Shown: positions 46,373 through 55,415 of the stretch, piece after piece
How positions within the stretch are numbered: the first letter of the stretch is position 1
How the letters are laid out: every line of letters begins with the position of its first letter
NCBI RefSeq assembly: GCF_900115225.1
Contig: NZ_FOVR01000006.1
Span: 182,000 to 245,999, forward strand
Source of the DNA: Cohaesibacter marisflavi
GTDB lineage: Bacteria; Pseudomonadota; Alphaproteobacteria; Rhizobiales; Cohaesibacteraceae
Direction of reading: 5' to 3'
DNA length: 64,000 bases
Program-made: the position numbers and the translations under genes
Notes under the pieces: generated by a model
Database searches by the model: none
What the model was told of the DNA's origin: nothing
The model's input: the letters and a program-made list of their open reading frames with translations, nothing else

Positions 46373-46673
46373 TCGCTAGGCTCCGCTTCTCGCAATTCGT
46401 AGATAAGCACCGGCTTCCTGTTGGACGCAGCCGTACCCTTTATCGGCATCCAGTTGCTGGATCTGCCCTCCCCTAGATATGGACAAGAAATCCGGACAAG
46501 GCAATTCAAAAAGTGCAAGCAACCCCTCCCAAATGGGCGCAGAAACAACGCATGCAGCGTCATAAAGCGAAAGCCTCCGGACCTCGCCCGCGAAAGCCGC
46601 CCCGATTCGGGATCACAAGCTTCACAGGTCAAAGCCGCAAGGGAAAAACCTCTCGGCTACGGCGCAAGCCTGC
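46373..46673. other. Gene-free stretch between apt and the LacI-type gene
   Basis: 300 bp. A 61-codon plus-strand frame (46513-46698) would give a very basic peptide but has no convincing ribosome-binding site, so nothing is called. Confidence 0.4.
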
Positions 46674-47729
46674 TCACTTTTCTCCAGGGAGAGGCTGACC
46701 GCTCAAATGCAGGGAATGGGGAAGAAAAAGGGGCGAAGGTCTTTCCTCGCCATCCCAGACCGCTTTCAATGCCGCAACACTGCCGCGTCCATAATGTTCG
46801 GCAGACACGCCAATAGAGTTCAGCCATCCCGCAATCCATGGATTGAGAGGGCAAGCATCAAACCCGATAAAGCCGAAGTCCCTTACAGGGTCCATAGCGC
46901 GTTCGGTAACCTGTCGATAGGCCCCATAAGCCAACATGTCGCTCATGCAAAGGATGACCCTCGGCGGGTTATCGCGCTCCAAAATCTGAGCCATGGCTGC
47001 ATAGCCCACTTCCAGATGATTAAGCCCTTCAACATGCGCATGCAGGATATCGCGCTCCATAATCCCCGCTTCAGCCAGTCCATCCAGAACGCCCTGACGC
47101 CGATAGGTCGCAGCCGTACGATCAAGAGCCCCATGAATGAGCGCCACGTTGCGAATACCCCGCGCAATCAGCAGATCAGCCACGTCGCGCCCGGTCCGGT
47201 AATTGTCGATACCCATATAGGGGCTATTGCTATCGTCCGGATCGGGCCGATTGACAAACAGCATCGGCGGGCCACTCTCACGCATCCGGTCGAGAACCGG
47301 GCTTCCCACTGCCCCAACGATGATGACCGCCCGCGCCAGTTGGGATTGCATCTCAAGCAGATATTCATCTTGCACATCGGCGCGCTCATAGGTATCGCAA
47401 ACGGACATGACATAGCCTTCGTCCCGCAGCGCCCTTTCTATAGAAGCAGCAATCGCAGCCATGGTCGGATTTTCGATGGCGGCGGCCAGCAGGCCAATAA
47501 TGCGACTTTCCTGACAGCGTAAAGCCCTTCCGATGCTCGCCGGACGGTAGTGCAATGCCTCCACGGAAGCCCGAACGCGCTCTACGGTTTGCTTTGATGC
47601 CTTGTTGGTGATGCCATTGATAATTCTTGAGGCGGTGGCAATAGAGACGCCAGCATGCGCAGCAACCATGGCAAGGGATACGCGCCCGTTTTTGTTGTTG
47701 TTTTTTCTACTTTCGGTTTTTGCTGGCAT
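46674..47729 (-). CDS. LacI family transcriptional regulator
   Basis: A 351-aa regulator: N-terminal helix-turn-helix and hinge (VSLAMVAAHAGVSIATASRI, about 17-70, with YRPASIGRAL) followed by a periplasmic-binding-protein-like effector domain (IIGLLAAAIENPTMAAIAAS to the end). It most likely senses a sugar or nucleoside. GAGAGG precedes the ATG. No transporter or catabolic gene lies next to it, so the target is unclear; rhaB is 16 kb away. Confidence 0.93.
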   Translation of the reverse strand: MPAKTESRKNNNKNGRVSLAMVAAHAGVSIATASRIINGITNKASKQTVERVRASVEALHYRPASIGRALRCQESRIIGLLAAAIENPTMAAIAASIERALRDEGYVMSVCDTYERADVQDEYLLEMQSQLARAVIIVGAVGSPVLDRMRESGPPMLFVNRPDPDDSNSPYMGIDNYRTGRDVADLLIARGIRNVALIHGALDRTAATYRRQGVLDGLAEAGIMERDILHAHVEGLNHLEVGYAAMAQILERDNPPRVILCMSDMLAYGAYRQVTERAMDPVRDFGFIGFDACPLNPWIAGWLNSIGVSAEHYGRGSVAALKAVWDGEERPSPLFLPHSLHLSGQPLPGEK

Positions 47730-47884
47730 ACAGCCTCTCTATAGCTAAATTTTATACTTCCATATATAGTATTTAATATATCTACAAGCTTCCCGAGATT
47801 TTTTCCTTTACACAATCGTAGCAGATCATCTGAGCATACGCCGATCCGGCGCCTCCCCTTTCGATCAACCTTTCAACCAGCACA

Positions 47885-47910
47885 CAAAAAAGGGCCCCGA
47901 AAAGGGGCCC
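47885..47910 (-). terminator. Terminator of petABC
   Basis: GGGCCCC / GGGGCCC arms around GAAAA; on the minus strand followed by six T residues, 33 bp after the petC stop. Confidence 0.9.
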
Positions 47911-47942
47911 TCATTTGACTTCTAATCCAGACGCTTTCGTGA

Positions 47943-48824
47943 TCAGTGCTTCACTTTCGACCACAATTTGCGCTTGGTAAAGAACATCAGGAACGAGAAG
48001 ACAACAAGGAAGATGAGAGCATTCACGCCCACCCGCTTGCGTTCTTCCAGCTTGGGCTCTGCGGCCCACATCAGGAAGGATGTCACGTCCTTGGCATATT
48101 GCTCCGTGGTCATCGGCGTTCCATCGGTATAATCCACCAGCTCGTCAGAAAGCGGTGGAGCCATGCCGATCGCGACACCAGATCCGAATGCCGGATTGTA
48201 ATATTTGTCGCCGACAGTTTCTTCCAGCTCTTCAGGCGTTTCCTCATAAGAGGTCAGAAGGGCATAGATATAATCCGGCCCATATTCCTGATAGGCGGTT
48301 ACCGGGTGCCAGATCATACGCAGAATGTCGTTGAACACTTCCACCCCGACATCAGGACCGACAGACGCAGCACGCGCCTTGGCAATCAGGGAAAGATCAG
48401 GCGGAGCCTTGCCACCGTTGGCGGCAGCAGCTGCTTCCACATTGGGGAAAGGCGATGGGAAATGATCAAAGGGTTTGCCCGGACGGGTGAACATGTCCCC
48501 TTCGGAATCCGGTCCATCCTCGATGTCATAGTCAGCAGCAATCGCTTTGACTTCATCGTCGGTATAGCCAAGCGCCCCTTCCTGCCCCAGATTGCGGAAT
48601 GCAATATAGTCCAGTGAATGGCAACTTGAACAAACCTCACGATAGATCTGGAAGCCGCGCTGCAGCTGTGCCTTATCAAATTTCCCGAACGGGCCTGAGA
48701 AGGTCCAGTCCTGTTTTTCGTATTTGTGCCCGCCTTCACCCGAAGCCATCGCCCCGACGGATGTAACCGCCATGGCGCCAGCAACAACGAGCGCGCGAAC
48801 CGCAGTTTTGGTAAGCGTAATCAT
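47943..48824 (-). CDS. petC: Cytochrome c1 of the bc1 complex
   Basis: A 293-aa exported, membrane-anchored c-type cytochrome that passes electrons from the Rieske protein to cytochrome c. Signal peptide (about 1-27, ending AMA), heme motif CSSCH (65-69), RFL-type regions, the Met ligand in GVAIGMAPPL, and a C-terminal membrane anchor (ALIFLVVFSFLMFF) with a basic tail. Strong AGGAAAGGG ribosome-binding site. Last gene of petABC. Confidence 0.95.
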   Translation of the reverse strand: MITLTKTAVRALVVAGAMAVTSVGAMASGEGGHKYEKQDWTFSGPFGKFDKAQLQRGFQIYREVCSSCHSLDYIAFRNLGQEGALGYTDDEVKAIAADYDIEDGPDSEGDMFTRPGKPFDHFPSPFPNVEAAAAANGGKAPPDLSLIAKARAASVGPDVGVEVFNDILRMIWHPVTAYQEYGPDYIYALLTSYEETPEELEETVGDKYYNPAFGSGVAIGMAPPLSDELVDYTDGTPMTTEQYAKDVTSFLMWAAEPKLEERKRVGVNALIFLVVFSFLMFFTKRKLWSKVKH

Positions 48825-48847
48825 GGGTTGTCCCTTTCCTCGCTCGT

Positions 48848-50101
48848 TCAGGCTCTTGCTTCTGCAGCAGCAGAATCACCATGTTTGGCCAAGACTGCTT
48901 CGTTGATCGACGCGGGCAGTGGCTTCGGTTTCTCAATGAACCCGAGCACCGGCAAAATGACCAGGAAGTAGGCGAAATAGTAAACCGTGAAGATACGCGC
49001 CCAGAGCACATAGCCTCCCTCAGCCGGCTTACCACCCAGATAGCCAAGCCCGATGCAGACCACGACAAAAATCCAGAAGAACTGGCGCCCCAGCGGACGA
49101 TAGTTCATGGAACGAACCTTGGAGGTATCGAGCCACGGCAGCACGAAGAGCACGCCGATCGCACCGAACATGGCCAATACGCCCATTAGCTTGTCAGGAA
49201 TAGCACGCAGGATCGCGTAGAACGGCAGGAAATACCATTCGGGCACAATGTGCGGAGGCGTCACAAGCGGATCTGCCGGGATATAGTTGTCCGGATGGCC
49301 CATGAAGTTTGGCACCATAAACATCATCCAGGCAAAGAACACAAGGAACACGACAATCGCGAAGATATCCTTGATCGTGTAATACGGGGTAAAGGCCACC
49401 GTATCATTGCTGTCTTTCACCTCAACCCCGGTCGGATTGTTGTTGCCGACCACATGGAAAGCCCAGATATGCAGGGCAACCACGCCAACCAGCATGAATG
49501 GCAGCAGATAGTGCAAGGAGAAGAAGCGGTTGAGCGTCGGGTTATCAACCGAGAAACCACCCCAGAGCAGCGTCACGATTGCGTCGCCAACATAAGGGAA
49601 GGCCGAGAACAGGTTGGTAATAACCGTCGCGCCCCAGAAGGACATCTGTCCCCATGGCAGCACATAGCCCATGAAGCCGGTCGCCATCATCAGCAGGAAG
49701 ATCACGACACCCAAAATCCAGACCACCTCACGCGGGGCTTTGTAGGACCCGTAATAAAGGCCTCGGAAAATATGGATATAAACGGCGATGAAGAACATGG
49801 ACGCGCCGTTAGAATGCATATAGCGCAGCATCCAGCCCCAGTTCACATCGCGCATGATATGCTCGACAGAGGCAAAGGCCAGCGTGGTGTTGGGCACATA
49901 ATGCATGACCAGCACAATGCCGGTCACGATCTGCGCCACAAGGCACACGGCGAGAATGGCGCCGAAAGTCCAGAAGTAATTAAGGTTCTTGGGAACTGGG
50001 TAAGCAATGAAGGAAGAATGCACCAGACCGGCAATCGGCAGGCGACTTTCCATCCATTTCAAAAACCCGTTCTGCGGCTCGAAGGTCGAATGTCCGCTCA
50101 T
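48848..50101 (-). CDS. petB: Cytochrome b of the bc1 complex
   Basis: A 417-aa membrane subunit carrying both b hemes and the quinol sites. The heme histidines are H96/H197 and H110/H211, each pair spaced 14 residues as expected. The Qo-site motif reads [21 protein letters not shown]. Eight membrane segments can be made out. AAGGAG lies before the ATG. 29 bp after petA and 23 bp before petC. Confidence 0.97.
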   Translation of the reverse strand: MSGHSTFEPQNGFLKWMESRLPIAGLVHSSFIAYPVPKNLNYFWTFGAILAVCLVAQIVTGIVLVMHYVPNTTLAFASVEHIMRDVNWGWMLRYMHSNGASMFFIAVYIHIFRGLYYGSYKAPREVVWILGVVIFLLMMATGFMGYVLPWGQMSFWGATVITNLFSAFPYVGDAIVTLLWGGFSVDNPTLNRFFSLHYLLPFMLVGVVALHIWAFHVVGNNNPTGVEVKDSNDTVAFTPYYTIKDIFAIVVFLVFFAWMMFMVPNFMGHPDNYIPADPLVTPPHIVPEWYFLPFYAILRAIPDKLMGVLAMFGAIGVLFVLPWLDTSKVRSMNYRPLGRQFFWIFVVVCIGLGYLGGKPAEGGYVLWARIFTVYYFAYFLVILPVLGFIEKPKPLPASINEAVLAKHGDSAAAEARA

Positions 50102-50130
50102 GACTGGTCTCCTTAAGACATTTGCGGGCG

Positions 50131-50655
50131 TCAGCCGATTTTGATCAGGGTATCGCTAACAAACTCATAGGGTGGCAACTCCAGATTCAGTGGAGCAGGA
50201 CCCTGGCGGATTCGACCGGCGGAATCATAGTGCGATCCATGGCATGGGCAGAACCAGCCATCATAGTCGCCCTTCTGTCCTTCGGGCACACACCCCAGAT
50301 GCGTGCAGATGCCGATCATGATCAGCCATTGTTCCTTGCCGGGCTTGACGCGCTCTTCATCGGTCTGAGGATCGCGAAGGTCAGCCACGTCAACAGCTTT
50401 GGCCTCTTCAATCTCAGTCGGAGTTCTATGCCGAATGAATACCGGTTTGCCGCGCCATTTGACAGTGAGGCTTTGTCCCTCTTCAATTGAGGAAATATCC
50501 ACTTCAATGGATGAAAGCGCCACAGCGCTGGCATCAGGGTTCATCTGGTCAATAAATGGCCAAGCGAGCGCAGCTGCGCCGACGGCCCCAAACGCTCCGG
50601 TCGCGATATAAAGAAAATCGCGGCGGGTTGGTTCTTCCCTTTCGCTGGTAGCCAA
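50131..50655 (-). CDS. petA: Rieske iron-sulfur subunit of the bc1 complex
   Basis: A 174-aa protein with an uncleaved twin-arginine type anchor ([20 protein letters not shown]), and the 2Fe-2S ligands C117, H119, C136, H139 with the disulfide pair C122/C138 in CTHLGC and CPCHGSH. Start is TTG at 50655 with GAGGA at good spacing; there is no ATG before the anchor. First gene of petABC. Confidence 0.96.
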   Translation of the reverse strand: MATSEREEPTRRDFLYIATGAFGAVGAAALAWPFIDQMNPDASAVALSSIEVDISSIEEGQSLTVKWRGKPVFIRHRTPTEIEEAKAVDVADLRDPQTDEERVKPGKEQWLIMIGICTHLGCVPEGQKGDYDGWFCPCHGSHYDSAGRIRQGPAPLNLELPPYEFVSDTLIKIG

Positions 50656-51003
50656 GACGAGGTCCTCTTCTAGCCAGTGTCCAACTTCCAGCTCGCCTGC
50701 GCCTCCAAATAATCACGTCCCTTGCGAAACGATAAAGTCCCAAAATCGCGGCGAGCCAATTTCACCGGTGCTCGTTCACATTACCGAGACCAGTCAAACA
50801 CTTTTTACATTGATCGCTGATGTTGTCTAGAGAGGCAAATCGCAGAAACTGCCGATTTTCAGCAGTTTGGCCTGACAAATTCGTCTTATATCGGCAAAAA
50901 TTGAGCGAAACACCGCAGGACTACTACTTATCCAAGCAGTTCCCACAAAGCGCGTTTCCGCTTGTCTTCGACCTTTGGATTGGAATGATTCTAGTGGAAA
51001 ACA
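50656..51003. other. petABC upstream region
   Basis: About 350 bp between the ABC exporter gene and petA. It contains CTGCCGATTTTCAGCAG-like repeats near 50850 (CTGCCGA / TCAGCAG) and must hold the petABC promoter. No clear FnrL, RegA or PetR site could be assigned by eye. Confidence 0.4.
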
Positions 51004-51061
51004 GGCCATCATCGGCCAAAATACCCGATTTTGGCAATCAGGCGATAAAACCGCCTGATTG
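51004..51061 (-). terminator. Tandem hairpins at the 3' end of the ABC exporter gene
   Basis: Perfect repeat CAATCAGGCG / CGCCTGATTG (51035-51061, 7-nt loop) spans the stop codon; directly adjacent is CCAAAAT / ATTTTGG (51016-51034, 5-nt loop), and GGCC / GGCC at 51004-51017 partly overlaps the second. In the minus-strand transcript they follow each other without a gap. Probably an mRNA 3' end or processing structure. Confidence 0.55.
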
Positions 51062-52861
51062 TCTGTCCCACAAAGAAGCATAGAGTCCGCCCTGTGCGAG
51101 CAGTTCCTCGTGACTTCCCATCTCCACGATGCGACCGCCATCCATGACAATCAACCGGTCCATGGAAGCAATGGTTGAGAGCCTGTGCGCGATAGCCAAA
51201 ACGGTCTTGTCTTTCATCAGCAGGTTAAGACTATCCTGAATGGCTGCTTCCACCTCGGAATCAAGAGCCGAAGTGGCCTCGTCAAGCACAAGGATGGGAG
51301 CATTCTTGAGAAGAACCCGAGCAATGGCGATCCGCTGGCGTTGCCCTCCGGAAAGCTTGATGCCGCGTTCACCCACTTCGGCATACAGGCCCTTGTTGCC
51401 ATAGCGGTCTTCCAGATCCTTGATGAAATCAAGCGCCTGCGCCTGCTCCGCAGCCTTGTAGGCGGCCTCTTCACTGGCCCCTTCAAGCCCATAGATGATA
51501 TTCTCAAGCACCGAGCGATGCAGCAGAGAGGTATCCTGGGTGACAACCCCGATCTGCGCCCTCAAGCTATCCTGCCTGACATCGGCAATATTCTGCCCAT
51601 CAATACGGATCGAGCCGGAATTGAGGTCATAGAAGCGCAACAGCAAATTGATCATAGTCGATTTGCCAGCCCCGGAGCGACCAACAAGCCCGATCTTTTC
51701 TCCCGGACGAATGGTCAGATCCAGACCATCGATCACCGGCTCATCCTTGCCATAGTCAAAACAGACCTTGTCGAAGGTGATTTCCCCGCGCTCAACGATC
51801 AGGTGTTTCGCATCATGGGTATCACGCACCAATTGCGGCTGGGAAATCGTACCAATACCATCTTGCACGGTACCGATATTCTCGAACACCCCGCTGACTT
51901 CCCACAATATCCACTCGGACATGCCACGCAAGCGCATGACCAACCCCGCCACCAGAGCAATATCCCCCGGCAGGACCAGCCCGACTTGCCAGAAATAGAT
52001 GCCAACCGCGACCGAACTGAACAGCAGCAGATTGTTCAGCGTCTTGAGGGTGATCTCCATGATCGTCACCAGACGCATCATCGAATAAACATTATTCATG
52101 AAGCCGGTCATCGACTGCTTGGCATAATTATCCTCGCGGGCCGCATGGGAAAACAGCTTGACGACGGAAATATTGGAATAGGCGTCAACCACCTTTCCCA
52201 CCATCTCCGAACGCGCATCCGCCTGATCACGGGAGATATCGCGCATCTTGGGCACGAAATAGACCAAAGCTCCGATATAGCCAATGATCCATAGAAGCAT
52301 CGGTAAGGCGAGTTGCCACTTGGCCGTACTGACAAGATACAGCGCCGAGAGGAAATAAACGCAGACATAGACGAACACGTCCGCCAGACGCGATACCACT
52401 TCGCGCACGGCCAGGGCCGTCTGCATCACCTTTTGCGCCACCCGACCGGCAAACTCGTCCTGATAGAATTCCATCGACTGGCGCAACAAATAGCGATGCA
52501 GGCGCCAGCGGATCGACATGGGATAGTTGCCCATAACAGTCTGGTGGAAGAGGATCTGCCAAATTGCCTCCAGTCCCGGCATGATGATGAGCAACAACAC
52601 GCCCATCCAAATGAGATCGCCACCATGATCAGTCATGAAAGTAGCTCGATCACTATCGGCGAACCAGTTGACCAGATCACCGACAAAACCGAACAGGCTG
52701 ACTTCGATAATCGCGATCAACGCGGTTATCACGGAAACGACGACCATATAGGGAGCCACAGGGCGGGTGTAATACCACATGAAAGCCCAGAACCCTTGCG
52801 GTGGCTGCTCAAGACTATAGTCGGCAAACGGGTCAACCAGCTTTTCAAAAAAGGAAAACAT
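51038..52861 (-). CDS. ABC exporter (fused permease and ATPase)
   Basis: A 607-aa MsbA/MDR-like half-transporter: six membrane segments in residues about 25-330 and a nucleotide-binding domain with Walker A GLVGRSGAGKST, signature LSGGQRQR, Walker B ILVLDEATSALD and the H-loop AIAHRLST. The opening MFSFFEKLVDPFADY is typical of an alphaproteobacterial subfamily; substrate unknown. ATG at 52861 chosen on that basis, since the frame reaches 52960 and no strong ribosome-binding site helps. Divergent from trmL. Confidence 0.93.
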   Translation of the reverse strand: MFSFFEKLVDPFADYSLEQPPQGFWAFMWYYTRPVAPYMVVVSVITALIAIIEVSLFGFVGDLVNWFADSDRATFMTDHGGDLIWMGVLLLIIMPGLEAIWQILFHQTVMGNYPMSIRWRLHRYLLRQSMEFYQDEFAGRVAQKVMQTALAVREVVSRLADVFVYVCVYFLSALYLVSTAKWQLALPMLLWIIGYIGALVYFVPKMRDISRDQADARSEMVGKVVDAYSNISVVKLFSHAAREDNYAKQSMTGFMNNVYSMMRLVTIMEITLKTLNNLLLFSSVAVGIYFWQVGLVLPGDIALVAGLVMRLRGMSEWILWEVSGVFENIGTVQDGIGTISQPQLVRDTHDAKHLIVERGEITFDKVCFDYGKDEPVIDGLDLTIRPGEKIGLVGRSGAGKSTMINLLLRFYDLNSGSIRIDGQNIADVRQDSLRAQIGVVTQDTSLLHRSVLENIIYGLEGASEEAAYKAAEQAQALDFIKDLEDRYGNKGLYAEVGERGIKLSGGQRQRIAIARVLLKNAPILVLDEATSALDSEVEAAIQDSLNLLMKDKTVLAIAHRLSTIASMDRLIVMDGGRIVEMGSHEELLAQGGLYASLWDRQSGGFIA

Positions 52862-53027
52862 CACGATGCTACCGGAGAGATCCGGTCCTGTTACGACGGA
52901 CAAAGGGGTGAGAAAACGCACACGCGAGAAGTTACCCGACCATCGGATCGCCACGCCCACGCTTTGATGCAGATTATGCGCAGCTTATATCAGCTTTGAT
53001 GACAAAATAAGCATGAATAATTCTAAA

Positions 53028-53061
53028 CACAGTTATGAACTGTGCTGTGATATTAATCACA
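53028..53061. promoter_or_regulatory. Two adjacent palindromes, one matching the CRP consensus
   Basis: CACAGTT / AACTGTG (53028-53044, 3-nt spacer) is followed after one base by TGTGATATTAATCACA (53046-53061), an exact TGTGA-N6-TCACA. They lie between the ABC exporter start (52861, minus) and trmL (53197, plus). A CRP/FNR-family regulator is the natural candidate, but the target gene is unclear. Confidence 0.6.
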
Positions 53062-53196
53062 CGCTGCTGAAGGCTTGGGCAAAGAGAAAGACATTGCCTT
53101 GGTGCGCAACCTAATACACTTGGGAAGCAGGCGATTTCCAGTCGACAGCCATAACATTTCCATTGTGATTCACGATCAAGACTGTAAAACCAACCC

Positions 53197-53658
53197 ATGA
53201 CTACTATAGATATTGCCCTTTTCCAGCCGGACATACCGCAGAACACGGGAACCATTCTGAGAATGGCTTCCTGTCTGGCTCTGCATGTTCATATCATCGA
53301 ACCATGTGGTTTCACGCTCAATGACCGAACCCTGCGCCGCGCTGGCATGGACTATCTCGAACGCGCCAGTTTCACCAAGCATATCTCATGGAACCACTTC
53401 AAGGATTGGCAAAAGGAAAGCGGCAGACGGCTGCTCCTTGCCACCACCAAGGCGTCTCAATCCTTTTATGAAATCACCTATAAGGCCGGTGACATTATCC
53501 TCTTTGGCAGAGAATCCGCTGGCGTTCCTGATGAAGTGCATGACTATGTGACCGAGCGCATCACGATTCCCATGCGCGCGGGCGAGCGCTCGCTGAATCT
53601 GGCCATCTCGACAGCAATGATAACCACCGAAGCCCTACGGCAAGTGAGATCTTATTGA
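53197..53658 (+). CDS. trmL: tRNA (cytidine/uridine(34)-2'-O)-methyltransferase
   Basis: SPOUT-class enzyme that methylates the wobble base ribose of leucine tRNAs. The 153-aa protein has [19 protein letters not shown] at the start, [13 protein letters not shown] motif ([14 protein letters not shown]) and the knot-forming [18 protein letters not shown]. No clear ribosome-binding site, but the N-terminus is the family's. Followed by hemF with 2 bp between stop and start. Confidence 0.93.
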   Translation: MTTIDIALFQPDIPQNTGTILRMASCLALHVHIIEPCGFTLNDRTLRRAGMDYLERASFTKHISWNHFKDWQKESGRRLLLATTKASQSFYEITYKAGDIILFGRESAGVPDEVHDYVTERITIPMRAGERSLNLAISTAMITTEALRQVRSY

Positions 53659-53660
53659 CG

Positions 53661-54578
53661 ATGAGTGAAACAGCAAACAGCACCATCCCCGAAGGCCTGC
53701 CAGCCGATCTTGAGGCCAAGAAACAACGCGCCACCGACTGGTTCCGAACCCTGCGAGATCGCATTTGCACCGAGTTCGAGGCAATCGAGCAGGAGTTGAA
53801 GGGATCCGGCCCCTTGCAAGAACCGGGCAACTTTGTTCGCACCCCTTGGGAACGCACCGACCATTCCGGAGCCAAAGGCGGCGGCGGAGAGATGTCGATC
53901 ATGAAGGGTCGCGTCTTTGAAAAAGTCGGTGTGCATGTCTCCACGGTCCATGGTGAATTTGCGCCCCAGTTCCGCGACCAGATCCCCGGTGCATCGGAAG
54001 ATCCTCGTTTCTGGGCCTCGGGCATTTCGCTGATTGCCCATTTGCAGAATCCGCATGTTCCCGCCGTGCATATGAACACCCGCATGATCGTCACCACTCG
54101 TCAATGGTTTGGTGGCGGTGCGGATCTGACGCCCGTTCTGGCCAATCGCCGCAGACAGGAAGACCCAGACAGCATCGCCTTTCACAAGGCCATGCAGGAG
54201 GCCTGCAACAAGCATTCTGTAGCCGATTATCAAGCCTATAAGGAATGGTGCGACCGCTATTTCTATCTACCGCACAGGAATGAAGCCCGCGGCATTGGCG
54301 GCATCTTCTATGATCGCCACAATAGCGGTGACTGGGAAGCCGATTTCGCCTTTACGCAGGATGTCGGACTGGCCTTCCTAAACATTTATCCAATGCTTGT
54401 GCGGCGCCAGATGGGAGAGCCATGGACCGATGCAGAACGTGAGGAACAGTTGATCCAGCGCGGGCGCTATGTGGAATTCAACCTGCTCTATGACAGAGGC
54501 ACCATTTTCGGCCTGAAGACCGGCGGCAATGTGGATTCCATCCTGTCGTCCATGCCGCCAGAGGTCAAATGGCCATAG
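53661..54578 (+). CDS. hemF: Oxygen-dependent coproporphyrinogen III oxidase
   Basis: Converts coproporphyrinogen III to protoporphyrinogen IX with oxygen during heme synthesis. The 305-aa length is typical. Motifs: [38 protein letters not shown] with catalytic His, [14 protein letters not shown] and [11 protein letters not shown]. Its product is needed for the bc1 hemes encoded nearby. ATG at 53661; the frame reaches a TTG at 53655 that overlaps the trmL stop. Confidence 0.96.
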   Translation: MSETANSTIPEGLPADLEAKKQRATDWFRTLRDRICTEFEAIEQELKGSGPLQEPGNFVRTPWERTDHSGAKGGGGEMSIMKGRVFEKVGVHVSTVHGEFAPQFRDQIPGASEDPRFWASGISLIAHLQNPHVPAVHMNTRMIVTTRQWFGGGADLTPVLANRRRQEDPDSIAFHKAMQEACNKHSVADYQAYKEWCDRYFYLPHRNEARGIGGIFYDRHNSGDWEADFAFTQDVGLAFLNIYPMLVRRQMGEPWTDAEREEQLIQRGRYVEFNLLYDRGTIFGLKTGGNVDSILSSMPPEVKWP

Positions 54579-54648
54579 GCCAGACGGCTAGCCTGCCCCC
54601 ATCAAGCCAGACCCCAGCAAGCCTGAACACGGCAAGAATAAACAAAGG

Positions 54649-54668
54649 GCGAAGCGGCGTCGCTTCGC
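54649..54668. terminator. Hairpin between hemF and the converging HAD gene
   Basis: GCGAAGC / GCTTCGC, 6-nt loop, ends directly at the HAD stop codon. T tracts are short on both sides. Confidence 0.45.
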
Positions 54669-55415
54669 TTATCCCTCACCATGCTGGTTCAGCAATTCGG
54701 GCAATTGGCTCATATCCCTGAAAATGCGGGCGCCATGGGCAGCAAGGGCCTGGCCAGTGCCCTTGGGCGCATAGCCAAAACAGAGCATCCCTGCCCTTTG
54801 CGCCGCCAACGCTCCGCTAGCGCTGTCTTCAATCACGACACATTGATCCGCAGTCACGCCCATTGCTTCGGCCGCAGCCAAATAGAGCCCCGGCTCGGGT
54901 TTGGCTATGCCGATGGTCCTTGCAGAAAAGCGACGCCCGTCAAACCGCTCCCACAGGCCGGTCTGTCCTAGTGTGATTGACATTTTCTCGTCCGACCCAT
55001 TGGAGGCAACACAATAGGGCACGCCTTTCTCATCCAGCAGATCCAAAACCGCAATCACACCGGCAATAGGCTCAACACCCTCGCGCAATCGACCATGCAG
55101 CTCCTTGCGATATTCCATGCACCAATCGTCAGGCAGATCGGCCCCCATGGCCTTGAGCGTTTCAAACTCGGTCTGCAAAGTACCGCCGACAAATTTTCGC
55201 TCGGCCTCTTCAATCGTGAGAGTCATACCATGGCGCGCGAGATTGGCGACCAGCACTTCATTGGCAGGCGTCTCACTATCAACGAGCACGCCATCGCAAT
55301 CAAAAATAACAAGAGCAGGAAACAAGAGACAACTCCGGACAGTTGCAGGCAAGCGCTCGCGATACAGCCCGACCAGATCGCGTCTCGCAGAAGAGAGCGC
55401 AGGCCGAAAAGGCAT
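54669..55415 (-). CDS. HAD-superfamily phosphatase (subfamily IA)
   Basis: A 248-aa hydrolase with nucleophile motif FDCDGVLVDSE (Asp about residues 39-41), a helical cap, motif II ASNGSD, motif III Lys in AKPEPGLYLAAA and motif IV VVIEDSASG. Close to phosphoglycolate/beta-phosphoglucomutase-like HADs; substrate unknown. The ATG directly follows the cca stop codon, giving a coupled start, but about 30 non-conserved residues precede the HAD core so a later start is possible. Confidence 0.85.
   Translation of the reverse strand: MPFRPALSSARRDLVGLYRERLPATVRSCLLFPALVIFDCDGVLVDSETPANEVLVANLARHGMTLTIEEAERKFVGGTLQTEFETLKAMGADLPDDWCMEYRKELHGRLREGVEPIAGVIAVLDLLDEKGVPYCVASNGSDEKMSITLGQTGLWERFDGRRFSARTIGIAKPEPGLYLAAAEAMGVTADQCVVIEDSASGALAAQRAGMLCFGYAPKGTGQALAAHGARIFRDMSQLPELLNQHGEG

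Noticed and set aside
46513..46698. 61-codon basic peptide frame between apt and the LacI-type gene
   Set aside because: Lys/Arg-rich, but no good ribosome-binding site, overlaps the end of the LacI-type gene, and no terminator follows.
49250..50116. 288-codon plus-strand frame opposite petB
   Set aside because: Antisense to cytochrome b, with histidine-rich random composition.
51185..52294. 369-codon plus-strand frame opposite the ABC exporter
   Set aside because: Shadow of the exporter; rich in His, Arg and Asp with no family resemblance.
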